The notes under the pieces are model-generated. The model ran no database searches and had not been told where the DNA came from. It was given only the letters and a program-made list of their open reading frames with translations. From Myxococcales bacterium (lineage in GTDB: Bacteria > Myxococcota_A > Polyangia > Polyangiales > JADJMO01), in assembly GCA_021783935.1 (NCBI GenBank), contig JAJXTK010000162.1:1-10647 (forward strand): a stretch of 10,647 bases of DNA, read 5' to 3'. How positions within the stretch are numbered: the stretch's first letter is position 1; the number at the start of each line of letters is the position of its first letter. A program made the translations under genes and the position numbers. Below, piece after piece: positions 1 through 10,440 of this stretch.

Positions 1-49
1 GGTTGGCCTCGTCGTAGACGACGAGGACCTGCTTTCGCTCGGGCAACAT
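1..49 (-). CDS. Partial N-terminus of a possible response-regulator receiver protein
   Basis: An ATG on the minus strand at 49 opens a frame of 16 codons to the window edge, reading MLPERKQVLVVYDEAN. GAGG at 62-59 lies nine bases before the ATG and could be its ribosome binding site. The hydrophobic strand followed by an acidic pair resembles the first beta strand of receiver domains (typically VLVVDDE), but the first acidic residue would be tyrosine. The plus strand here gives only an Arg/Pro-rich translation unlike a protein. With 16 residues the family is a guess; that a divergent gene starts here is more likely than what it encodes. Confidence 0.3.
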   Translation of the reverse strand, partial: MLPERKQVLVVYDEAN

Positions 50-119
50 CGACGGGATCCTCGAACTCGCGGGTGGGGGCCGTCGCGGACGCGAGGCGCC
101 TCGTGCGAGAGCGGGCTCT

Positions 120-160
120 GTACCCCGGCGTGGCGAGGGGGGCGAGCCCCGCGAGGGTAC
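120..160. promoter_or_regulatory. Inverted repeat in the divergent upstream region
   Basis: GTACCC at 120-125 is repeated inverted as GGGTAC at 155-160. A smaller hairpin, GGGG-CGAG-CCCC, lies between the arms. The repeat sits between the left-edge minus gene and the TPR gene and could be an operator or the shared promoter region. Nothing else in 50-269 was recognisable: no clear -35/-10 pair and no plausible small gene. In GC-rich DNA a 6-base arm pair can arise by chance. Confidence 0.2.
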
Positions 161-269
161 GGCCTGACGCTCGCTTTCTGCGATGCCGCGGCGCCGGCGG
201 GAGCTTTCTACGGCCGTGCGAGGTGTGGTACGAGTCGCCGCACGCGCTCTGGACACGGGCGCTGAACTT

Positions 270-275
270 GGAGGT
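270..275 (+). promoter_or_regulatory. Ribosome binding site of the TPR protein gene
   Basis: GGAGGT ends seven bases before the ATG at 283. It is a near-perfect Shine-Dalgarno sequence and fixes the start at 283, not at the upstream GTG at 73. It is the clearest such site in the window; most other genes here lack one. Confidence 0.75.
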
Positions 276-282
276 CGCTTCG

Positions 283-1242
283 ATGCGCGTCGGACGTTTC
301 GTGCCCTTGCTCATCGTCACTGCCACGGCGCTCGGGGGAGCCGCCGGCGTCGGGCCCGTCCACGCGCAGAACGCCGTCAAGGAGCCGGGGTGGCCGCCGC
401 CCGAAGGGGCCGCGTGCAAGCCCGCGAAGGTCGACGTCGAGCAGGCGAAGACGCTCTTCGAGCTCGGCGATCAGGCCTGGAAGACCTCCAACTTCACCGA
501 CGCCATCAAGTACTGGAAGGACGGCTACCGCAAGGCCTGCGACAAGCACGTCTTTCTGAAGAACCTCGGCAAGGCGTACGCCGCCGACGGGCAGTACGCC
601 GCGGCCATCGAGGTCTACCAGCTCTATCGCGTGCGCGGAAAGCCCACGGGCGAAGAGCTCGATCAGCTCGACGCGACGATCGCCAACCTGCAGAAGAAGG
701 TCGGTAGCGCGCCGGCCGGCACCGCCACCGCGGCGAGCAGCGCGACGGCCGCGACGACCACCGGAACGACCGCGACGACCTCGACCGGCGAGCCGACGGG
801 TCCGGCCACCGCGGCGCCGACCACCACCGCGACCACCGCGACCACCGCGCCGACCAACGGCGAGCCTGCGACGGGGGGCTCGAGGGCGCTGCCGATCGGG
901 CTCATGATCGGCGGCGGCGTCGCGGCGGCCGGCGGCGGCGCCCTCGCGCTGGTCGAGAACGGCAAGGTCTCGACTGCGTCCAGCAACTTCACCTCGCTCG
1001 ACTGCGGCATCGCGCCGAAGAGGGGCAACCTCGCGCTCTGTCAGCAGTACGCGAACGACGGCAACAGCGCCAAGACGGCGCGCACGATCGGCGAGATCAT
1101 GACCGGCGTCGGCGTCGTGGCGGCGGTGGTCGGCGTAGGGATGTACGTCCTCGGCAGCCACGACGAGCCGAAGCAGGGCGCGACGCTGCAAATCGGTCCT
1201 GGGCCGGGCCTCGCCGGCATCGGGCTGTCCGGCAGTTTCTGA
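283..1242 (+). CDS. Exported TPR-repeat protein with Thr/Ala-rich linker and two C-terminal hydrophobic segments
   Basis: A 319-residue protein. Residues 1 to about 28 form a Sec signal peptide (MRVGR, a hydrophobic stretch, then VHA before QN). Residues about 45-125 contain TPR-like helices, with LFELGDQAWKTSNFTDAIKYW and LGKAYAADGQYAAAIEVYQLY as recognisable units. A low-complexity Thr/Ala/Pro linker follows. Two glycine- and alanine-rich hydrophobic segments (around GLMIGGGVAAAGGG and GVGVVAAVVGVGMYVLG) flank a short loop with two cysteines. The end, LAGIGLSGSF, resembles C-termini of myxobacterial envelope proteins. The start is set by GGAGGT seven bases upstream. TPR domains bind proteins, so an envelope scaffold role is likely, but no partner or reaction can be named. 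It appears to be a single gene, divergent from the left-edge gene. Confidence 0.85.
   Translation: MRVGRFVPLLIVTATALGGAAGVGPVHAQNAVKEPGWPPPEGAACKPAKVDVEQAKTLFELGDQAWKTSNFTDAIKYWKDGYRKACDKHVFLKNLGKAYAADGQYAAAIEVYQLYRVRGKPTGEELDQLDATIANLQKKVGSAPAGTATAASSATAATTTGTTATTSTGEPTGPATAAPTTTATTATTAPTNGEPATGGSRALPIGLMIGGGVAAAGGGALALVENGKVSTASSNFTSLDCGIAPKRGNLALCQQYANDGNSAKTARTIGEIMTGVGVVAAVVGVGMYVLGSHDEPKQGATLQIGPGPGLAGIGLSGSF
823..849 (+). repeat. Three perfect tandem copies of a 9-base unit inside the TPR gene
   Basis: ACCACCGCG occurs three times in a row, encoding Thr-Thr-Ala each time, within the low-complexity linker. The surrounding 710-880 also consists of near-repeats of Ala/Thr codons. The unit is a multiple of three, so copy-number change would lengthen or shorten the linker without breaking the frame. 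Confidence 0.8.
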
Positions 1243-1258
1243 GCGCGTCGACACGCGC
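1243..1258 (+). terminator. Hairpin directly after the TPR gene stop
   Basis: GCGCGT, a CGAC loop and ACGCGC form a perfect 6-bp stem that begins at the base after the TGA. There is no T-run after it, so it is not a classical intrinsic terminator. It may still act as a transcript end or a stability stem. A second small stem, GGGC-ACGC-GCCC, lies at 1278-1289. Confidence 0.35.
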
Positions 1259-1314
1259 GACGCCGGCGGGCCGCCGTGGGCACGCGCCCGTCGCGCGCTC
1301 GACGGGCCATGTCC

Positions 1315-1322
1315 GCTATCGT
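1315..1322 (+). promoter_or_regulatory. Candidate -10 element (GCTATCGT) of the rhodanese-ThiF gene
   Basis: GCTATCGT ends 16 bases before the ATG at 1339. It shares GCTAnC with elements just upstream of three other genes in the window. No convincing -35 is visible. If transcription starts six or seven bases downstream, the leader would be about ten bases, which favours 1339 over ATG 1327 as the start. Confidence 0.3.
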
Positions 1323-1338
1323 AGACATGCGTTCGTCC

Positions 1339-2526
<1,188 letters not shown>

Positions 2527-2574
2527 CGCGGCTTGGCCCGACGTCGTGCCCTTGGCCGCCGCGCGCGTCGCTGC

Positions 2575-2582
2575 GCTACCCT
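2575..2582 (+). promoter_or_regulatory. Candidate -10 element (GCTACCCT) of the acyl-CoA dehydrogenase gene
   Basis: GCTACCCT ends 13 bases before the ATG at 2596, with no Shine-Dalgarno between. TTGGCC at 2552-2557 could be a weak -35 but the 19-base spacing is long. The element matches GCTAnC at three other starts in the window, suggesting a short leader. Confidence 0.3.
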
Positions 2583-2595
2583 GCGGGCCTCGCCG

Positions 2596-4314
2596 ATGTC
2601 CGAACAAAGCTTCATGAAGTCGCTCTTCCACGGCGTGCTCGCGGAGGAGCTCGTCTCGCCCTACCCGGAGCTCCCCGCCGAGGAGCGCGCAGAGCTCGAG
2701 CCGCTGCTCGATCGCCTGCGCAAGTTCGGGGCGACGCGCGTCGACTCGGCGGCGATCGACCGCGACGGCGTGCTGCCCGACGAGGTGCTCGCCTTCGCGC
2801 GGGCCGAGCGGCTCTTCGGGCTGCGCGTGCCTCGCCAGCAGGACGGGCTCGCGCTCACGACCTCGGCCAGCGTGCGCGTCATGCAGGAGGTCGCGGCGAT
2901 CGACCCGTCGCTCTCGTTCACGCTCGCGGCGCACGGCGCGCTCGGCACCACGGGCCTCTTGCTGTTCGGCTCCGACATGCAGCGGCGCAAGTACCTGCCG
3001 CGCCTCGCGCGCGGCGAGGCGATCGCGGCCTTCGCGCTGAGCGAGCCGTCGGCCGGGAGCGACGCCGCGTCGATCCAGCTGCGCGCCGACCGCGCGACCG
3101 ACGGCGAGGGGTGGGTGCTCGCCGGCAAGAAGGCCTGGGTCACCAACGGCGCGATCGCCGATCTCTTCACCGTCTTCGCGCGCACCTCCCCCGCCGACGA
3201 GGGGACCAAGCCGCGCCTGACGTCGTTCGTGGTCGAGCGCGGGCACGGCGTGCGCAGCACGGGCCGGCTGAGCACCCACGGCGTGCGGGGCGCGTCGACC
3301 GCCAACGTCGCCTTCGAGGGGGCGAAGGTGCCGACGGGCAACGTGCTCGGCGACGTCGGACGCGGCTTCAAGGTCGCCATGGAGGTGCTCAACCTCGGGC
3401 GAGTGTCGCTCGCCGGCGCGTGCGTCGGTCAGAGCCGGCGGCTGCTAGAGATGGCGATCGCGCACGCGCAGCAGCGGCGCGCCTTCGGCCGCGCGATCGG
3501 GGAATTCGGGCTCATCAAGGACAAGATCTCGCGCATGGTCGTCGAGATCTACGCGCTCGAGAGCGTGGTCTACCTGACCACGGGGCTCGTCGACGCGCGC
3601 GTCGCGGACTACTCGCTCGAGAGCGCGATCTCCAAGGTGCTCGGCAGCGAGACGCTCTACCGCGTCGCGCACGAGTCGCTGCAGATCGCCGCCGGGCTCG
3701 GCTACGCGGGCGGGCTGCCGTGGGAGCGGCTCCTGCGCGACGCGCGCCTCAACCTCTTCTTCGCGGGGACCAACGAGATCCTGCGGTGCTTCATCGCGCT
3801 CGCGGGCATGCAGGGGCCCGGCAAGTCCATCACCGAGGTGTCGCGCGCGATGCGCGAGCCGATCAAGGGCTTCGGGCTGCTGTCGGACTTCGCGCTCCGA
3901 CGCGCCAAGTCGGCGCTCGGTCGCGAGCGCATGCACCGCGTTCACCCGATCCTCAACAAAGAGACGGTCCTCTTCGAAGAGCACGTGTCGGAGCTGGCGC
4001 GCCAGGTCGAGCGTGCGCTCCGCAAGCACGGCAGCGAGATCGCCGAGATGCAGTACACCCAGCGCCGCATCGCCGACCTCGCGATCGATCTGTACGCGCT
4101 CGCCGCGTGCCTCTCGCGCACGACGCGAGCGATCGAGCGCAAGGGTGAGGAGGGGGCGCGGCGCGAGATCGAGCTCACGACGGCGTTCGGCGCCCTGGCG
4201 CAGGAGCGCATGGGGCACAACATCCGCGCCTTCGACCGCAACGAGGACGAGCTCTTCAAGGGAATCGCGACGCGCACCTACGGCGACGGGGGCTATCCGT
4301 TCGACTTCCTGTGA
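2596..4314 (+). CDS. VLCAD/ACAD9-type acyl-CoA dehydrogenase lacking the usual catalytic glutamate
   Basis: A 572-residue FAD enzyme of the membrane-associated long-chain acyl-CoA dehydrogenase type, which has an extra C-terminal helical domain beyond the roughly 380-residue core. Family signature ALSEPSAGSD is at about 147-156, the second signature QIAAGLGYAGG at about 370-380, and the loop FFAGTNEILR follows. The C-terminal region about 410-572 matches the VLCAD extension in layout (RIADLAIDLYALAACLSR). VLCAD has glutamate before GTN as the base that removes the alpha proton; here this residue is alanine (A390, codon 3763-3765). The alternative helix-G position used by isovaleryl-CoA and long-chain dehydrogenases is glycine (G268). 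Normal dehydrogenation is therefore in doubt. The frame is intact with normal codon use, so it is not a pseudogene. ATG 2596 was chosen over GTG 2533 because the region between looks non-coding and holds the promoter-like element. Confidence 0.9.
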   Translation: MSEQSFMKSLFHGVLAEELVSPYPELPAEERAELEPLLDRLRKFGATRVDSAAIDRDGVLPDEVLAFARAERLFGLRVPRQQDGLALTTSASVRVMQEVAAIDPSLSFTLAAHGALGTTGLLLFGSDMQRRKYLPRLARGEAIAAFALSEPSAGSDAASIQLRADRATDGEGWVLAGKKAWVTNGAIADLFTVFARTSPADEGTKPRLTSFVVERGHGVRSTGRLSTHGVRGASTANVAFEGAKVPTGNVLGDVGRGFKVAMEVLNLGRVSLAGACVGQSRRLLEMAIAHAQQRRAFGRAIGEFGLIKDKISRMVVEIYALESVVYLTTGLVDARVADYSLESAISKVLGSETLYRVAHESLQIAAGLGYAGGLPWERLLRDARLNLFFAGTNEILRCFIALAGMQGPGKSITEVSRAMREPIKGFGLLSDFALRRAKSALGRERMHRVHPILNKETVLFEEHVSELARQVERALRKHGSEIAEMQYTQRRIADLAIDLYALAACLSRTTRAIERKGEEGARREIELTTAFGALAQERMGHNIRAFDRNEDELFKGIATRTYGDGGYPFDFL

Positions 4315-4360
4315 CGCGGGCGCCACGCGCGAGCGGGGACGCGCTGCGTGCATCGGATGG

Positions 4361-4390
4361 GCATGCGGTTCGCAGTTTCGAACGCCATGC
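4361..4390. promoter_or_regulatory. 30-base palindromic element, operator candidate
   Basis: GCATG at 4361-4365 and GTTCG at 4368-4372 are mirrored by CGAAC at 4379-4383 and CATGC at 4386-4390. The arms are 12 bases with ten paired positions, symmetric two-base mismatches and a 6-base centre, CAGTTT. This symmetry suits a dimeric regulator site as well as an RNA hairpin. Confidence 0.4.
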
Positions 4391-4413
4391 GCTCGGCGGC
4401 GTCGCTCCCTTGC

Positions 4414-4435
4414 ACCGAAGCGGCCCCCCTTCGGT
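4414..4435. repeat. Inverted repeat ACCGAAG/CTTCGGT
   Basis: Perfect 7-bp arms (4414-4420 and 4429-4435) are separated by eight bases, mostly C. It would form a stable stem in RNA. It is the second of three stems in this gap. Confidence 0.4.
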
Positions 4436-4490
4436 CCGCCGACGCAGGGGAGCGATCGCCCCCCCCGCGCGTGGTCCCTCAGCGTGTCGT

Positions 4491-4530
4491 GGCGGGCGGT
4501 GCCCCTTCGGCGCGAGGGGGCTCTGCCGCC
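4491..4530. repeat. Long hairpin before the phosphatidyltransferase gene
   Basis: Arms 4501-4509 and 4513-4521 pair over nine positions (one G-T) around a 3-base loop. Outside them GGCGG (4495-4499) and CCGCC (4526-4530) can extend the structure imperfectly. It ends 42 bases before the ATG at 4573 and so would lie in the 5' leader if transcription starts further upstream. Confidence 0.35.
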
Positions 4531-4572
4531 GGGCGGCACGGACGGCGCGGGCGGCGCGGCTCGGGCGCGCCC

Positions 4573-5130
4573 ATGCGGCGCTATCGGCTCGAGGACGCGC
4601 TGCACTGGCCGAGCTACCTGAGCGCGGCGCGCGTGCCGCTCGGCGCGCTCTTCGTCGCCACCGTCGATCGCCCCTGGCAAGCGGTCCTCGTGCTCGCCGC
4701 GGCGGCGCTCACCGACGTGGCCGACGGCTGGCTCGCGCGGCGCATGCGCCTCGCGAACGCGACCGGCGCGCTGATCGACGGGCTCTCGGACAAGGTCTTC
4801 GTCGCGTGCGTGGCCTATGCGTTGCTGTCGACCGGCCGGATCGGCGGGCTCGGCGTGCTCGCGCTCGCCACGCGTGAGCTCGGCGAGCTCGCGCTGCTCG
4901 CGTGGTACCTGCTCGGGCGCGCCCACCGCCGCCGGGGCGCGCCGCTGCCCTCCGCAGACGCGCTCGGCAAGGCCACGACGATCTCGCAGTTCCTCGCCGT
5001 CTTGCTCGCCCTGCTCGCGCCGGCCGGGCTGCGGCCCGTGCTCGTCGGCACCGCCGTGCTCGGCACCGTCTCCGCCGCCCGCTACCTTCGACGCGAGGTC
5101 GCGCGCCTCACGACCGAGCCGCTCGGCTGA
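4573..5130 (+). CDS. CDP-alcohol phosphatidyltransferase (PgsA-type)
   Basis: A 185-residue integral membrane enzyme that transfers a phosphatidyl group from CDP-diacylglycerol to an alcohol, releasing CMP. The complete family motif is present: D48, D51, G52, A55, R56, then eight residues to G65, three to D69 and three to D73. The two acidic pairs bind the metal ions and the CDP group. Hydrophobic segments lie at about 22-46, 75-90, 95-115 and 130-160, and the length matches bacterial PgsA (about 180). The alcohol is likely glycerol-3-phosphate, but cardiolipin, inositol or other substrates cannot be excluded from the motif. ATG 4573 gives a normal family N-terminus; upstream in-frame ATGs would add a Gly/Arg-rich tail covering the hairpins. 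No Shine-Dalgarno is seen. It ends four bases from the convergent lipoprotein gene. Confidence 0.88.
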   Translation: MRRYRLEDALHWPSYLSAARVPLGALFVATVDRPWQAVLVLAAAALTDVADGWLARRMRLANATGALIDGLSDKVFVACVAYALLSTGRIGGLGVLALATRELGELALLAWYLLGRAHRRRGAPLPSADALGKATTISQFLAVLLALLAPAGLRPVLVGTAVLGTVSAARYLRREVARLTTEPLG

Positions 5131-5134
5131 TCGC

Positions 5135-5599
5135 TCACGGCGCCGCGGCGGGCGCGCTCGTGGCCGTCGGCGGGGGAATTTCGAGTTCGAGGCGCCACGC
5201 CTCCCCCTCGCGCACCATGGGCACGCGCACGTGCTGGGTCTGCGGATCGACGCCGAACGCGTCGACGATCGCGTGCACGCCGTCCGCGAGCACGAGCGCG
5301 CGCGTCCGATCGACGGGGAAGCGGAGCGGCGTCCAAGTCGGCGTGAACATCGACTCGGCCGGCGCGGGCTTGCCGGTCAGCTGCTGGGCCCGCGCGGCCT
5401 CGGCGCGGATCGCCTCCTGCGCGCGAGGGGCCAGCAGCGCGAAGGCGCGCGCGCTGGCGTGCGGATCGAACGGCGTCTCCTCCATCGCCCGCAGATACAG
5501 GTCGAACGCCCCCTCCGGCGTGTCGTCGGGCAGCGGTCGCGCGCACGAGGTTGCACCGACGAGCGAACCCGCGAGCAGCCACAGCCGAACGCCCTTCAT
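5135..5599 (-). CDS. Small lipoprotein of unknown function
   Basis: A 154-residue protein with a lipoprotein signal peptide: MKGVR, a hydrophobic stretch and ATSC, giving C19 as the lipidated cysteine. The mature part begins with a pattern (TPEGAFDLYLRAM, then FALLAPRAQ) seen in NTF2-like lipoproteins, where a first helix is followed by a Leu-Leu turn and later beta strands (HAIVDAFG, HVRVPMVREGEAWRLELEI). It ends in a Pro/Ala/Thr tail. The fold is inferred from pattern alone and no function can be named. ATG 5599 was chosen because it places the signal peptide at the N-terminus; GTG 5638 would add 13 residues with several arginines. It is convergent with the phosphatidyltransferase gene and divergent from carB with a 113-base gap. 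Confidence 0.75.
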   Translation of the reverse strand: MKGVRLWLLAGSLVGATSCARPLPDDTPEGAFDLYLRAMEETPFDPHASARAFALLAPRAQEAIRAEAARAQQLTGKPAPAESMFTPTWTPLRFPVDRTRALVLADGVHAIVDAFGVDPQTQHVRVPMVREGEAWRLELEIPPPTATSAPAAAP

Positions 5600-5658
5600 C
5601 TTCGGGCGCCGAGCTTCCCACACACGCGCCGCGCGCACGAGCCGTTCGACGTCGCAGA

Positions 5659-5673
5659 GACCCGGGCGGGGTC
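5659..5673. promoter_or_regulatory. Inverted repeat upstream of carB
   Basis: GACCC-GGGCG-GGGTC lies 25 bases before the candidate -10 of carB, just upstream of where a -35 would be. CGACGTCG, an 8-base palindrome, lies at 5647-5654. Either could be an operator for carB or for the divergent lipoprotein gene. The arms are short. Confidence 0.2.
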
Positions 5674-5696
5674 GGTGGTCGCGAGCCCTGGAACCT

Positions 5697-5704
5697 GCTA
5701 CCGC
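5697..5704 (+). promoter_or_regulatory. Candidate -10 element (GCTACCGC) of carB
   Basis: GCTACCGC ends eight bases before the GTG at 5713. Transcription starting six or seven bases downstream would begin at or next to the GTG, giving a leaderless message. It matches the GCTAnC elements of three other genes here. Confidence 0.3.
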
Positions 5705-5712
5705 GCCGCGTC

Positions 5713-9141
<3,429 letters not shown>

Positions 9142-9158
9142 TTCCATGGGGAGGGCTC

Positions 9159-9232
9159 CTTCCCTCCGAGCCTCCCTGTTGATCTCGAGGCGAGGGAACA
9201 GGAAGGGAGGAAGGGAAGCAGCGTGGTCTTTT
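9159..9232 (+). terminator. Hairpin plus T-run after carB
   Basis: A long imperfect hairpin follows the carB stop by 17 bases. CTTCCC (9159-9164) pairs with GGGAAG (9213-9218), CCTCCC (9171-9176) with GGGAGG (9205-9210), and TGTT (9177-9180) with AACA (9197-9200). TCTTTT follows at 9227-9232, the only T-run of this kind in the gap. It looks like an intrinsic terminator, though the stem has internal loops and an 8-base gap before the T-run. Confidence 0.45.
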
Positions 9233-9270
9233 GCGGGGACGGAAGCCGCTTGATGCTGCCCGCGCGCGGG

Positions 9271-9281
9271 TAGGCTAACGG
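9271..9281 (+). promoter_or_regulatory. Candidate -10 element (TAGGCTAACGG) of the E1-alpha gene
   Basis: The element lies 10 bases before the ATG at 9292 and contains GCTAAC, matching three other starts. TTGATG at 9250-9255 may be a -35: the spacing is 15 bases to TAGGCT or 20 to TAACGG, neither ideal. It follows the carB terminator, so E1-alpha likely has its own promoter. Confidence 0.4.
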
Positions 9282-9291
9282 GCACGTCGCG

Positions 9292-10440
9292 ATGGCTCAC
9301 GACTCCCCCTCGACCGCTCCGCTCGCGCCTGCGCCGATCGATCCAGCCCTCGGGCTCATCACCGTGATGGGGGTCGAAGGGGCCACCGAGACGCGCACGG
9401 TCGACCTGCCGGAGGAGACGCTGCTCGGCATGTACCGCGAGCTCTTGCGCGTGCGGGTGCTCGACGCGCGCATGATCGTCCTGCAGCGGCAGGGGCGCGT
9501 CGGCTTCTACGGCGCCTCGACGGGCCAGGAGGCGGTGCCGATCGCGTGCGGCTTCGCGACGAAGAAGAGCGACTGGGTGTTCCCGGCGCTCCGCGAGCAG
9601 GCGATCATGCTGGTGCGGGGCTTCCCGCTCGAGCAGTTCATCGCCCAGGTCTTCGGCAACTCCGGCGACGTGCTCAAGGGGCGGCAGATGCCGTCGCACA
9701 TGAGCGGGCGCTCGGTGAATCAGGTCTCCTGGTCGTCGGTCATCGGCCCGCAGGTGCCGCAGGCCGTCGGCGCGGCGTGGGCCGCCAAGCTCCGCAAGAC
9801 GAGCGACGTCGTGCTCGCCTTCCACGGCGACGGCGCGACCAGCGAGCCCGACTTCCACGCGGCGATGACGTTCGCGGGCGTCTACAAGACCCCGAGCGTG
9901 ATCGTGTGCCAGAACAACCACTGGTCGATCAGCGTGCCGACCTCGCGGCAGACCGCCTCGAAGACGATCGCGATCAAGGGCAAGGCCTACGGCGTCGAGT
10001 CGGTGCGCGTCGACGGCAACGACGTGCTCGCGATCTACGACGTGGTCCGTCGCGCCTGCGACAAGGCGCGCGCCGGGGGCGGGCCGACCTTCGTCGAGGC
10101 GCTCACCTACCGCATCGGCGCCCACTCGACCTCCGACGACCCGACGCGCTACCGAAGCGAGGCCGAGGTCGACAAGTGGCGCCAGCGCGATCCCGTCGAG
10201 CGCTTCCATCGCTGGCTGATCGAGCGCGGGCTCACGAGCGACGCGCGGCGCGTCGAGATCGAGGCCGAGCTCGATCGCGAGGTCATCGCCGCGATCAAGG
10301 CGGTCGAGGCGCTGCCGAGCCCGCCGCGGGAGTCGATCTTCGACGACGTGTACGCCGAGCTGCCGTGGCACCTGCGCGAGCAGCGCGAGGAGCTGCTGCG
10401 CTCGCCGCCCGCGCCGTCGCACGGCGAGGGGCGCGGATGA
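9292..10440 (+). CDS. bkdA: Branched-chain 2-oxo acid dehydrogenase, E1-alpha subunit
   Basis: A 382-residue thiamin-diphosphate subunit. With E1-beta it decarboxylates the 2-oxo acids of Leu, Ile and Val and passes the acyl group to lipoyl-E2. In myxobacteria this supplies isovaleryl-CoA and related primers for branched fatty acids. The ThDP motif runs from GDG (179-181) to NN (208-209), 30 residues. GRQMPSHMS and the loop IGAHSTSDD (around 275-283) match branched-chain E1-alpha better than pyruvate E1-alpha. The loop includes the serine that kinases phosphorylate in animals. The N-terminal 30 residues are Ala/Pro-rich and the last dozen (SPPAPSHGEGRG) are low-complexity. There is no Shine-Dalgarno; the promoter-like element just upstream supports ATG 9292. 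The next gene overlaps by four bases and is a lipoprotein, not E1-beta. Confidence 0.92.
   Translation: MAHDSPSTAPLAPAPIDPALGLITVMGVEGATETRTVDLPEETLLGMYRELLRVRVLDARMIVLQRQGRVGFYGASTGQEAVPIACGFATKKSDWVFPALREQAIMLVRGFPLEQFIAQVFGNSGDVLKGRQMPSHMSGRSVNQVSWSSVIGPQVPQAVGAAWAAKLRKTSDVVLAFHGDGATSEPDFHAAMTFAGVYKTPSVIVCQNNHWSISVPTSRQTASKTIAIKGKAYGVESVRVDGNDVLAIYDVVRRACDKARAGGGPTFVEALTYRIGAHSTSDDPTRYRSEAEVDKWRQRDPVERFHRWLIERGLTSDARRVEIEAELDREVIAAIKAVEALPSPPRESIFDDVYAELPWHLREQREELLRSPPAPSHGEGRG

Larger units (their letters stand above)
4315..4572 (+). other. Dyad-rich intergenic region upstream of the phosphatidyltransferase gene
   Basis: No plausible gene is seen in these 258 bases. They contain at least three inverted repeats: 4361-4390, 4414-4435 and 4501-4521. 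A weaker GGGG/CCCC pair lies at 4447-4462. Only the first lies in a locally less GC-rich patch. There is no T-run to make a classical terminator. The stretch could be a structured 5' leader, a small RNA or a set of operators for the gene at 4573, which has no visible Shine-Dalgarno or -10. Confidence 0.4.

Noticed and set aside
73..282. N-terminal extension of the TPR protein from the GTG at 73
   Set aside because: The extension is Arg-rich and unlike a protein. It would bury the signal peptide, and GGAGGT sits seven bases before ATG 283.
710..880. Repetitive stretch considered as a CRISPR or minisatellite array
   Set aside because: The units are 9 bases or less, in frame and encode a Thr/Ala linker; there are no spacers of constant length.
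2596..4314. Acyl-CoA dehydrogenase considered as a pseudogene because the catalytic glutamate is missing
   Set aside because: The frame is intact over 572 residues, codon use matches its neighbours, and all other family motifs and the C-terminal domain are kept.
4452..4459. GCGATCGC octamer, identical to the cyanobacterial HIP1 repeat
   Set aside because: It occurs in a GC-rich non-cyanobacterial context, and a GC-rich octamer like this is expected by chance.
4348..4572. N-terminal extension of the phosphatidyltransferase from the ATG at 4348
   Set aside because: The added 75 residues are Gly/Arg/Pro-rich without homology to the family, which normally starts close to the first membrane segment, as it does from 4573.
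5551..5712. N-terminal extension of carB from an upstream start at 5551
   Set aside because: CarB proteins start with a short lead to the first GxGPIVIGQ motif; GTG 5713 gives exactly that. The extension overlaps the divergent lipoprotein gene.
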